A stretch of DNA of 34,513 bases from an uncultured Kordiimonadaceae bacterium (lineage in GTDB: Bacteria > Pseudomonadota > Alphaproteobacteria > Sphingomonadales > Emcibacteraceae). The notes beneath the pieces are model-generated. The model ran no database searches, was not told the DNA's origin, and worked only from the letters and a program-made list of their open reading frames with translations. The DNA is taken from positions 1 through 34,513 of the forward strand of contig CALDNY010000250.1 of NCBI GenBank assembly GCA_937914685.1, read 5' to 3'. Made by a program: the position numbers and the translations under genes. Of the stretch, positions 8,662 through 17,456 are shown one piece after another (the stretch's first letter is position 1; the number at the start of each line of letters is the position of its first letter).

Positions 8662-10225
8662 TAATTCAAACAACATATATGACGTAATCATCGTCGGTGG
8701 CGGTCACAACGGTTTGGTCTGCGCGGCATACCTTGCTAAAGCAGGTAAAAAAGTGGTCGTTTTAGAATCTAATAATCAAGTGGGTGGCGGCGCTGTTACC
8801 TCTGAATTAAGTTACGGCAAAAAAGTATCTTCCTGCGCTCATTATCTAAATCAACTCAATGGCAAAGTCTCCAAGGACCTGAATTTATCACGTCACGGTC
8901 TAAAAATGGCGGCGACAGATGTTTCGACGATCGCTCTTGATGTGGGGGGGGACCATTTATATCTGACTAAAAATAACGCAAGCGGCGGCGGCATGACCCA
9001 GAGCGAAACCGACGCTTACAAAAGCTTTATGTCGCTGATACGTGAATATGCAAAAACGTTGGGTTTTCTAGCCGATATACCGCCGATTGATATTTTTAAT
9101 CTTGATTGGGACAACAAAGTTGCCGCCTTAAAGTTAGGTTGGAAATTAAGGTTTGGTCTTGGCGCCGAGAAGATGTCAGAATTCCTTCGCATGATTGGAA
9201 TGAATATCAATGACGTTCTGAATGACGAATTTGAAAATGAAAAACTCAAAGGCGCTCTCTCTTTTGATGCAGTGCTTGGCACGCATACTGGGCCTTATTC
9301 ATCGGGAAATTTCCTAACATTTTTATATCGTTTTGCTTCTGGAAACAGTGGCGCCTTGGATATTCCTGAGGGCGGTATGGGTGCGGTGACGGCGGCAATG
9401 GCCAAGGCGGCGATTGCTTTTGGTGCTGAAATTCGTGTAGGGGCCCGTGTTGGCTCGATTAATGTTGAAAATTGCGCCATCAGCGGTGTTACGCTCGAAG
9501 GCGGCGAAGAGCTTCGCTCTAACATTGTTGCCTCAAATGCTAATATGAAAACAACAGTGTTCGACATGGTTGGTACCAAGCATTTTGAAGCTGACTTTGT
9601 AAAGCGTGTGGTTGATATTCGCATGCGCGGAGCCACGGCAAAACTTCATATTGCCCTGAGAGGTCTTCCTGATTTTAAAGGTGTTGCACAAAGTGAACTC
9701 CATAACCGACTTGTTATTGCTCCGACACAAGATGATGTGGAACGGGCTTTCAATCACGTAAAATACGGCGAAGTATCACCATCACCGATGATGGAAATAT
9801 CAATCCCGTCATTGGTGGATAGCACTCTTGCTGAAAACGGACATGTTTTATCAGCGACCATACAATATGCTCCCTACAATTTAAAAGGCGGTTGGACAGA
9901 TCAGGCAAAAGCAGATTTCCTAGAGATTTGCATTGATAGGATAGCTCAATATGCTCCTGATATTAGGGATCAGATTGAACATGCTGAACTTCTGACACCA
10001 AAAGATATTGAAGAGCGCTTTGGCATGATCGGCGGTAACTGGCACCACGGCGAGCTTACACTAGATCAAATGATGATGTTACGCCCTGTGCCCGAAGCCT
10101 CTAGATATGCCCTACCACTTGGTGGGCTTTATATCTGTGGTGCTGGTGCTCATCCGGGCGGCGGCGTTATGGGAGCAGCGGGTCGAAACGCGGCACAAGC
10201 AATACTTAAAGGAGAGGCATCATGA
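8654..10225 (+). CDS. NAD(P)/FAD-dependent oxidoreductase, phytoene-dehydrogenase/PYROXD2-like (copy 2)
   Basis: 'YDVIIVGGGHNGLVCAAYLAKAGKKVVVLESNNQVGGGAVTSE', C-terminal 'LYICGAGAHPGGGVMGAAGRNAAQAIL'. 8-bp overlap with the upstream gene. Confidence 0.88.
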   Translation: MTDNSNNIYDVIIVGGGHNGLVCAAYLAKAGKKVVVLESNNQVGGGAVTSELSYGKKVSSCAHYLNQLNGKVSKDLNLSRHGLKMAATDVSTIALDVGGDHLYLTKNNASGGGMTQSETDAYKSFMSLIREYAKTLGFLADIPPIDIFNLDWDNKVAALKLGWKLRFGLGAEKMSEFLRMIGMNINDVLNDEFENEKLKGALSFDAVLGTHTGPYSSGNFLTFLYRFASGNSGALDIPEGGMGAVTAAMAKAAIAFGAEIRVGARVGSINVENCAISGVTLEGGEELRSNIVASNANMKTTVFDMVGTKHFEADFVKRVVDIRMRGATAKLHIALRGLPDFKGVAQSELHNRLVIAPTQDDVERAFNHVKYGEVSPSPMMEISIPSLVDSTLAENGHVLSATIQYAPYNLKGGWTDQAKADFLEICIDRIAQYAPDIRDQIEHAELLTPKDIEERFGMIGGNWHHGELTLDQMMMLRPVPEASRYALPLGGLYICGAGAHPGGGVMGAAGRNAAQAILKGEAS

Positions 10226-11427
10226 CATCACAAGTGGATAAAGACCATTGGCGTAGTGCGGTAAAATACACGCCTTTCTATAATAAAATGAAAGAACATG
10301 ATTATGTTAATGAGTGGCACCGCTGGGCTGAGTATACGGTGCCGACGGTTCTGGAAAATACCACATTCGAATATTTTGCTATTCGTAATGCCGCGAGCCT
10401 TTTTGATATTACACCAATGTCAAAATACAGAATTAAAGGACCAGAAGCACTGGACTTTATGAACCGCCTGTTACCACGAGATATGAAAAAACTCAAAATC
10501 GGCCGTGTTGCCTATACGGTTTGGTGCGACGATGAAGGTATGGTCATTGATGATGGGACAGTGTTTCGGGTTGCTGAAGATGAATATCTTTTATGCGCTC
10601 AAGAAAGACAATTGGAGATTTTGAAGCGTAATGCTATCGGTTTTGAGGTTGAGTATGGTGAAGTGACGGATGATATTGCGGCACTTTCATTTCAAGGGCC
10701 TGTTACCTGCAAAATTCTCAAAAATATGGGACTTAAAGACGTTGAGACCATGAAAATGTTCGACCTTCGTTTTTTCGATTTTCCCGGTGGTGAAATTATG
10801 GTGTCCCGCTCTGGTTATACTGGAGATTTGGGTTATGAAATCTGGACTAAAAATGATCAAGCAGAGCCACTTTGGGACGCTATTTTTGAAGCGGGAAAAG
10901 ATTATAATATACGTCCTATTGGCGGTAATGCGCTTGAAATAGCTCGTGTTGAAGCAGGATTAATTGCTGCAGGATCTGATTTCTTGCCAGCCAATGAAGC
11001 TGTGCGGCCGGGACATGCCAAATCACCCTATGAACTTGGTTTGGGCTGGTTGGTTAAGCTTGATAAAGGGGTGGTATTTAACGGGCGGCGCGCTTTGACA
11101 AAAGAAAAGAAAAATGGTTCGCGCTACCGTTTTGTCAAACTGGATGTGGAGGGTAATAAAACGGCCTGTAATGCTTATCTTTTTGACAAGGAAAATGGCA
11201 AAAATATCGGTTATGTTAGTAGTACGGCCTGGGCGCCATCAGCCAAGAAAAATATTGCCCTTGGTTTTGTTGATATGCCCCACGGAAAAGTGGGCGATGA
11301 AGTATGGGCCGAAATATATTATCAGAAGGAACTTAAATGGAATAGGCGCTGGGCAAAATGTACGGTTATGAAAGACCCCGCATGGAACCCACCACGTAAA
11401 ACGCTTACGCCACCAGGGGATTTTTAA
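10222..11427 (+). CDS. GcvT-fold aminomethyltransferase/demethylase (folate-dependent, DmdA/GcvT-like)
   Basis: 'NAASLFDITPMSKYRIKGPEALDFMNRLLPRDM', 'SRSGYTGDLGYEIW', 'ALEIARVEAGLIAAGSDF', 'GLGWLVKLDKGVVFNGRRAL'. ATGA overlap with the upstream gene. Confidence 0.85.
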   Translation: MTSQVDKDHWRSAVKYTPFYNKMKEHDYVNEWHRWAEYTVPTVLENTTFEYFAIRNAASLFDITPMSKYRIKGPEALDFMNRLLPRDMKKLKIGRVAYTVWCDDEGMVIDDGTVFRVAEDEYLLCAQERQLEILKRNAIGFEVEYGEVTDDIAALSFQGPVTCKILKNMGLKDVETMKMFDLRFFDFPGGEIMVSRSGYTGDLGYEIWTKNDQAEPLWDAIFEAGKDYNIRPIGGNALEIARVEAGLIAAGSDFLPANEAVRPGHAKSPYELGLGWLVKLDKGVVFNGRRALTKEKKNGSRYRFVKLDVEGNKTACNAYLFDKENGKNIGYVSSTAWAPSAKKNIALGFVDMPHGKVGDEVWAEIYYQKELKWNRRWAKCTVMKDPAWNPPRKTLTPPGDF

Positions 11428-11429
11428 GC

Positions 11430-12050
11430 TCACGCTGACTTAATGTCTAGCCCGGTAGTGCTTTCGACAAAATTATAGACAATTTTTAAATTTTCTTGTT
11501 TTGAGAAAGCATCCGGGTTAAGGCAACATTCGAGCCAAAGTCCATCAAGTAAGGCATTTATACCGATTGCAAGTGCTTTAGGATTTTTATCACTATAGTC
11601 GATACCATTGCTTTTATAGATATCGATCAGCATGGCTTCGATTGAGGTGATATAATGATTATAAATTTCTTTATGGGCATTTCTTAATTTTGGTTCTGTA
11701 AGAGTGAGGGTCCAAAAAGTAATCCAAACCCGCAAATATTTTGCCCCCAAAATATCAGGTTCAAAAATGTTTTGAAAAAAGATTTGCAATGCTTTTGCAG
11801 GGTTAGATTTATGGTCGGCGATTTTTTCTTTAAAATTATCGAGAAACTGATTGGCAAGATAAATATAACTTTCTGCAATCAGAACTTCCTTGCCTTTATA
11901 ATAGTGAGTAAGAAGTCCCGGCGCCACTCCGGCATATTTGGCAATTTGACGGACAGTCGTTCCTTGATAGCCATGTTCGCTGAGCGATACGATGGTTGCA
12001 TCAATGAATAGTTGTTTTTTATCATTGCTATTGCGGTTAATGTTAAAAAT
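11430..12050 (-). CDS. TetR-family regulator (BetI-like), probable ATT start
   Basis: The tracked ORF starts at GTG 11927 (V-A-P-G), cutting off the HTH. The same frame continues upstream as IFNINRNSNDKKQLFIDATIVSLSEHGYQGTTVRQIAKYAG-VAPGLLTHYYKGKEVL, with no ATG/GTG/TTG before the in-frame TAA at 12084-12086. SD-like AAAGGA lies 6 nt before ATT at 12050-12048. Confidence 0.65.
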   Translation of the reverse strand: MFNINRNSNDKKQLFIDATIVSLSEHGYQGTTVRQIAKYAGVAPGLLTHYYKGKEVLIAESYIYLANQFLDNFKEKIADHKSNPAKALQIFFQNIFEPDILGAKYLRVWITFWTLTLTEPKLRNAHKEIYNHYITSIEAMLIDIYKSNGIDYSDKNPKALAIGINALLDGLWLECCLNPDAFSKQENLKIVYNFVESTTGLDIKSA

Positions 12051-12083
12051 TATTTTTCCTTTTACTAATGTTTTAGCCGCAGG

Positions 12084-12545
12084 TTATACGTAATTTAACG
12101 GTAATATTGTGGTGCTTTTAATTTCCTCCATGACAAAACTGGAACTGACGTCATATAAATCGTCAATTTTAGAAATAATTTCCTGATAAACCCGGTCATA
12201 TTCAACCATATCGGGCACGAGAATCTTCAATGAATAATCTGTTTCACCACTTAAGCGTAATATTTCAATAATTTCTGGAATATGAATGATGGATTTTTTA
12301 AAATTTATCAACCAATCCTGAGAATGCTGTTTGGTTTTAATGCTGACAATAACGCTAAGGCCAAGGTTTAATTTCTTTTTATTAACAAGGGCGACGCGTC
12401 TTTCAATAAAGCCCTTTTCTTCGAGCATTTGCACCCGCCGCCAACAGGGGGTAGTAGAAAGACCAATTTTTTGCGACAAGGCCGCCGTAGAAATGGTGGC
12501 GTCTTCTTGTAAGCATTGTAAAATTTTTTTATCAAATTGGTCCAT
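12084..12545 (-). CDS. Lrp/AsnC-family transcriptional regulator
   Basis: 'LDQFDKKILQCLQEDATISTAALSQKIGLSTTPCWRRVQMLEEKGFIERRVALVN' HTH, followed by an AsnC-type C-terminal domain ('IIEILRLSGETDYSLKILVPDMVEYD'). Confidence 0.92.
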   Translation of the reverse strand: MDQFDKKILQCLQEDATISTAALSQKIGLSTTPCWRRVQMLEEKGFIERRVALVNKKKLNLGLSVIVSIKTKQHSQDWLINFKKSIIHIPEIIEILRLSGETDYSLKILVPDMVEYDRVYQEIISKIDDLYDVSSSFVMEEIKSTTILPLNYV

Positions 12546-12619
12546 GGTGCGTCTTTCTATAAATTATTAGAATAATATTCTACAGAATAGCAGTATTTAA
12601 GCAATTTCATACTATAAAA

Positions 12620-13999
12620 TCAGAGATCAAATATAACGCCCGGATTTAGAATGCCTTTTGGATCCATGGTTTGTTTCAAAGTTTTCATGAGGGCCACCTC
12701 CGTATCTGAGCGACTGTGGGTTAGCCACGCCTTTTTCTCAAGGCCAATACCGTGTTCTGCAGAAACGGATCCGCCAATTTCTTTTAAGGGGCCGTAAGCA
12801 ATTTGATCTGACTTTTCGTGCAGTGATTGGTCCCCTTCTTTGGGAAGAATGAAAAGATGTAAATTGCCGTCACCAATGTGACCAATAGCATAACAGACAG
12901 AATTGGGCCATGCGGCCAAGACATTTTTTTGAACTTCATCAATGTAGGTTTCCATATTTTTAATGGGCAAACTTACATCATAAAGAAATATTGGTGCATT
13001 ATTTAACAGCGGGCCAAATCCTTCACGAATGGTCCAGACTGCGCTTCGTTCGCTTTCTGATTTGGGCAAGATCGCATCTAGAATAATATTTTCATCTAAG
13101 GCTTTCTCCAAGGTATTGATAAATATTTCTGCGTCTGAATTGGGATCGGTTCCACTACATTCGGTGATGACATAGTACGGGTGATCGCGGTCCATGGGCG
13201 CGTTATGTCCTCCCTCTTCTGTAACCGCATTATAATAATTACCCCACATCACTTCAAAGGCCGTTAGTCGACTTCCTGTAGATTTTTTCATATGAGTTAA
13301 AAAGCGAACCACCGAAGAAAAACTATCTAAGCCTACCAATGCGGTTTGACAATTATTAGAGGCATCTTCCAACTTGATAATAACCTTTGTAATAATACCC
13401 AAGGTTCCTTCTGAGCCGATAAAAAGCTGCTTTAGGTCATAGCCCGCGTTATTTTTAATCACTTTATTCATGGAAGAAATAATGGTGCCGTCAGCAAGAA
13501 CCACTTCTAATCCCAAAATATGATTACGCATCATGCCGTAACGGATAACATTAATTCCACCGGCGTTGGTGGCGGCATTACCGCCAATGGTACAGCTTCC
13601 TCTTGCCCCTAAATCAAGGGGGAAATAAAAGCCTTTATCGGCTGTTAATTTTTGAATATTTTCTAAAATGGCACCTGCCTGCACAGTAATCGTGCCACCA
13701 ATTTCATCAAATTCTTCGACGGCGGTCATATTTTCCGTAGAGAGAATAATATGATCAGGCGTGGTATCGGCGGCGCGTGCGCAACCGGTAAGCCCGCCGT
13801 GGGTGATAATGATTTGACCAACTTGATGGCATCGTTTTATAATTTCCGCACATTGTTGAGTTGATGTTGGGCGGACTAAGGCTTTAGCGCAAATAGGCCT
13901 CGGGTCCCAAAAGCTACTGGCACGGTTGGAAATCTGCTCTGCTGTTAATACAATTTTTGGGCCATAATCGGCGATAAACTGGCTTATTAAGTCGGGCAT
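12620..13999 (-). CDS. FAD-binding 2-hydroxyacid dehydrogenase (GlcD/D-lactate dehydrogenase type)
   Basis: 'DLGARGSCTIGGNAATNAGGINVIRYGMMRNHILGLEVVLADG', 'QLFIGSEGTLGIIT', 'AIGHIGDGNLHLF', 'SAEHGIG'. Confidence 0.92.
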   Translation of the reverse strand: MPDLISQFIADYGPKIVLTAEQISNRASSFWDPRPICAKALVRPTSTQQCAEIIKRCHQVGQIIITHGGLTGCARAADTTPDHIILSTENMTAVEEFDEIGGTITVQAGAILENIQKLTADKGFYFPLDLGARGSCTIGGNAATNAGGINVIRYGMMRNHILGLEVVLADGTIISSMNKVIKNNAGYDLKQLFIGSEGTLGIITKVIIKLEDASNNCQTALVGLDSFSSVVRFLTHMKKSTGSRLTAFEVMWGNYYNAVTEEGGHNAPMDRDHPYYVITECSGTDPNSDAEIFINTLEKALDENIILDAILPKSESERSAVWTIREGFGPLLNNAPIFLYDVSLPIKNMETYIDEVQKNVLAAWPNSVCYAIGHIGDGNLHLFILPKEGDQSLHEKSDQIAYGPLKEIGGSVSAEHGIGLEKKAWLTHSRSDTEVALMKTLKQTMDPKGILNPGVIFDL

Positions 14000-14126
14000 A
14001 AATGTTACCTATTGTCATTATTATTGGTTATACTATTCAACTATATTGATTGTGAATTTAAAATAAAGAATTAAATGGCCATGGATTAACTCAGGCAATA
14101 TTATTGACGAAAAGGGGAGTAATATT

Positions 14127-15269
14127 TTGAGCAAAATTGATAAATGCCTCAATATTGAAGACTTGCGAATTGCGGCGCGGCGGCGCGCCCATAAAATGGT
14201 TTTTGACTATATTGATGGGGGGGCGGATGATGAAAAAACATTGGCACAAAATAGCGCTGCCTTTGATGATTTGGAGCTTTATTACCGCGTTTTAAGCAGC
14301 ACTGATACACCCGATACATCGACAACACTATTAGGGACTAAAATTGACGTGCCTTTTATTCTCTCCCCTGCTGCAGGCAACAGGTTATTTCATCATGACG
14401 GTGAAAGGGGACCAGCCAAGGCGGCGGATAAAGCAGGTACTATTTATTCATTATCATCCTTTTCATCAGTATCCATTGAAGAAATCAGCCGCTTAACAAA
14501 GGGGCCAAAATGGTTTCAGCTTTATATTTGGAAAGACAGAGGACTGGTCAAGGAAATGATGGACCGGGCCAAAGCAGCAGGATATACCGCGCTAATTTTA
14601 ACCGTTGATCTGCCTATAACTGGCAACCGCGAACGCGACCCCAGAAATGGTTTATCGGTACCGCCAACAATTGGCTTAAAACAAATATGGCACGGCCTAC
14701 AAGCCCCTTATTGGTGCTGGGATTATTTGACCAAGCCAGAGATCCGCTATGCAAATCTGTCGGACGAGCTTTCTGCTGTTAGCTTGCAGGAATATGTCTC
14801 AACACAATTAGACCCTTCATTCAATTGGGACGATGCCCAGTGGTTATTGGGAGAATGGGGTGGACCTGCGGTGCTCAAAGGCGTGGTCCGCGCCGATGAT
14901 GCCTTAAAAGCGGTTAAAACGGGCTTTAAGGCTGTGGCAATATCCAATCATGGCGGACGTCAGCTTGATACTTCGCCTGCGCCTATATCCTGCCTTCCGA
15001 CAATTCGTGATGCGGTTGGTGATAGCGTAGAATTAATTGTTGATGGCGGAATTAGACGCGGTACGGATATTATAAAGGCTCTCGCCCTTGGTGCGGATGC
15101 GGTTAGCTTTGCTAGACCTTATTTATTTGGCCTCGCCGCCGCAGGCGAACAAGGGGCTATTCGTGCCATTGACATAATGGTTGAAGCCCTTAAGCGCGAT
15201 ATGACGTTGCTTGGGGTAAAATCCATTAAAGAAATTGATCGCTCGTTTGTTGGTAAAAAAGGCTCTTGA
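14127..15269 (+). CDS. FMN-dependent alpha-hydroxy acid dehydrogenase (LldD/lactate oxidase family)
   Basis: TTG start after AAAAGGGGAG. 'NIEDLRIAARRRAHKMVFDYIDGGADDE', 'ISNHGGRQLD', 'VDGGIRRGTDIIKALALGADAV'. Confidence 0.93.
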   Translation: MSKIDKCLNIEDLRIAARRRAHKMVFDYIDGGADDEKTLAQNSAAFDDLELYYRVLSSTDTPDTSTTLLGTKIDVPFILSPAAGNRLFHHDGERGPAKAADKAGTIYSLSSFSSVSIEEISRLTKGPKWFQLYIWKDRGLVKEMMDRAKAAGYTALILTVDLPITGNRERDPRNGLSVPPTIGLKQIWHGLQAPYWCWDYLTKPEIRYANLSDELSAVSLQEYVSTQLDPSFNWDDAQWLLGEWGGPAVLKGVVRADDALKAVKTGFKAVAISNHGGRQLDTSPAPISCLPTIRDAVGDSVELIVDGGIRRGTDIIKALALGADAVSFARPYLFGLAAAGEQGAIRAIDIMVEALKRDMTLLGVKSIKEIDRSFVGKKGS

Positions 15270-15471
15270 TTTAGAATAATCGTTTGTTTTTTATGGTTTT
15301 ATGAAGCAAGGCGATAGATGGTAATATCTATATTACAACATTATATCATTCGCATGTTCTAATATTTACGAGACTCTTGATAATCCTTGTGTTAGGCTTA
15401 TTTTTCCGCACTCATAACCTTGGGGGTTTCATGAGCATTAGGGGAAATCAAAATATAAAAGGGGGTTTTTT

Positions 15472-16395
15472 ATGACCAATATTCAAAAATATTTCACACA
15501 ATTTTTGCTTGGCGTTTTTTTAATGGCAATACCAGGCTTAGCTTTAGCGGCCAAAGATGATAAAGAGCGCTTTAAGCCCTTTATTTATGCTCAATCAAGT
15601 TCAGAAGATTTAGAGACAACAGCGACCAATGTTCGCGCAAAACTAATAGAAGCAGGCTTTACCATCGCAGGGGAATATAGCCCTTACGACGGCGTGCTTG
15701 ACCTTGCTGTGACCAATGCGGCCCTGCAAGCCGAGACATCAGCCAGTGATTTTGGCAATTTTGCCGCAGTGCAAAGAGTAGCCCTAACCAAAATGGGTGA
15801 TGTGGTTCAGGTGATCTACACTAACCCCACTTATATGGCATTGGCTTACCGGTTAAAAAGCGATTTGGCACAAACCAAAGCAAGTCTTGAAAGCGCCCTT
15901 GGTGCTGAAAATGAAATAGGGTCCAAAAAAGGCCTAGAGGCGAAAAAATTAGCAAAATATCGCTATATGGGTTTTCCGATGTTTACGGAAAGATTTGACC
16001 AACCGGATTTACTTGCCACATACGATAGTCATGATCAAGCTGTAGCGCGTCTAGAAGAAGGCTTAGCGGCGGGCGCGGGCGGCGTATCCAAAGTTTACAG
16101 AGTTGATATTGAGGGTACTACGGACACACTTTTCGGTGTTGGAATGGCTGATGGAGACAGCAGTGACGCTCACATTATGGGGAAAATTGATTTTGAAGAC
16201 ACACGTTCTTCGGCTCATTTACCTTATGAAGTTTTGGTTAAGGATAATGAAATATATGCTCTTGGCGCTCGCTTTCGCATTGCCATTAGTTTCCCAGATT
16301 TAAAAATGGTTGGCGGCCATTCTTTCGCGGGCATTATGAGCGCTCCTGGTGCCATTAAAAAAGCACTGAAAACAGCCTCTGGAAATGCTAAATAA
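15472..16395 (+). CDS. Secreted uncharacterized protein (DUF302-like by weak resemblance)
   Basis: Sec-type signal 'FLLGVFLMAIPGLALAAKD'. 'IEAGFTIAGEY...VVQVIYTNPTYMALAYRL' weakly recalls DUF302. Strong SD AAAGGGGG. Confidence 0.6.
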   Translation: MTNIQKYFTQFLLGVFLMAIPGLALAAKDDKERFKPFIYAQSSSEDLETTATNVRAKLIEAGFTIAGEYSPYDGVLDLAVTNAALQAETSASDFGNFAAVQRVALTKMGDVVQVIYTNPTYMALAYRLKSDLAQTKASLESALGAENEIGSKKGLEAKKLAKYRYMGFPMFTERFDQPDLLATYDSHDQAVARLEEGLAAGAGGVSKVYRVDIEGTTDTLFGVGMADGDSSDAHIMGKIDFEDTRSSAHLPYEVLVKDNEIYALGARFRIAISFPDLKMVGGHSFAGIMSAPGAIKKALKTASGNAK

Positions 16396-16420
16396 TATTA
16401 TTTTAAAATAATCTAAATTT

Positions 16421-16455
16421 AAAACGCCCCGTTTAATTGATTGGGGCGTTTTTTT
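16421..16455. terminator. Rho-independent terminator between convergent genes
   Basis: AAAACGCCCC (16421-16430) / GGGGCGTTTT (16443-16452), 12-nt loop, followed by T-run; usable in both directions. Confidence 0.85.
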
Positions 16456-16481
16456 GTGACAGTAAAATTATTTTTTCGAAA

Positions 16482-17441
16482 TTACCGATTTAACATAACG
16501 GAATTTTTGGCGGAATTTAAAATATGGTACGTTAAGCTAGATTTGAAGAAACGCCTAAAGCCACGTTGGTGTTCCCCTGAAAGGACAATCAGAGAATAAT
16601 TTTGTCCTTCTTCAACAATCTGCTCGACAGTATCACCAATCGCAACCTTCTCTCCCGCAATTGGGTATCCCGCGGCTTCAATCGCGGTGCGGGCCTTTGC
16701 AATAATGCTGTTGGCCGCTTCGACCTTACTTTCGTCGCTTGCGACGGAAAAAAGAAAGATCGGGCAATTACATTTACTGGCAAGAACCGCATCACGCATC
16801 GCCGCGTTGAAAGAGGCGTCAGAACCACTAAGGCACAATAAATGGCCGTGGTTTTCTTCTAACGCCTTGGCGACGATGACCGTCTTTGCTGATTCTGTTG
16901 CAACTACTTGTGATACAGATCCACTAAACATGAGGTTTTTTTCAGATTGTGTGTTGTCGTCTGAGGCGGATAATATTGTCACATCATAATCACCCATTTC
17001 CCCTTCATCTAAAATGCCAAGGTCTGGGGACGGTGAAACCATCAGTTTTAAAGTAACTTTGCACCCTTCTTTACTAGTATATTCGACCAGATTATCACCA
17101 AGAGGATCGCCTTGAATGTCCACATGAGATGTTATAGTTCGCCAGTCTTCGTCTAGATAACCATCTTCAATTAAAATATCCCGAGCGAGTTTTAAAGAAG
17201 TCATACCGGGCATTTCCAAACCCCATTCGAGCATATTCTCTCTCGCCATACGAATATCAAGGCCGCCAGTGTGGAGTTCTTTATCAACTTGTCTGATATA
17301 GAGTAAAGTAATGTCGGCTTTGATATTGGAGCCTAGGCGCACCGCATAACGTAATCCCCGGTAGCTTTCCTTTGAGCCATCAATACAGACAAGTACCTTA
17401 AAGCGTCTCGCTTTGTCATTTTCTGTCATATCATTATCCAT
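16482..17441 (-). CDS. Universal stress protein family (UspA) protein
   Basis: 'RFKVLVCIDGSKESYRGLRYAVRLGSNIKADITLLYI', C-terminal 'YSLIVLSGEHQRGFRRFFKSSLTYHIL'. Confidence 0.75.
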   Translation of the reverse strand: MDNDMTENDKARRFKVLVCIDGSKESYRGLRYAVRLGSNIKADITLLYIRQVDKELHTGGLDIRMARENMLEWGLEMPGMTSLKLARDILIEDGYLDEDWRTITSHVDIQGDPLGDNLVEYTSKEGCKVTLKLMVSPSPDLGILDEGEMGDYDVTILSASDDNTQSEKNLMFSGSVSQVVATESAKTVIVAKALEENHGHLLCLSGSDASFNAAMRDAVLASKCNCPIFLFSVASDESKVEAANSIIAKARTAIEAAGYPIAGEKVAIGDTVEQIVEEGQNYSLIVLSGEHQRGFRRFFKSSLTYHILNSAKNSVMLNR

Positions 17442-17456
17442 TTAAAGATTTACTCC

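Noticed and set aside
8944-8955. G8 run in the second flavoprotein gene (also G7 runs near 14218 and 32810)
   Set aside because: In frame in intact genes and coding for Gly-rich or Gly-containing segments; no switch in reading frame is suggested, so phase variation is not supported.
15411-15435. Leader hairpin CTCATAACC...GGTTtcATGAG upstream of 15472 as a riboswitch
   Set aside because: Short bulged stem with no recognisable riboswitch consensus; mentioned only as context.
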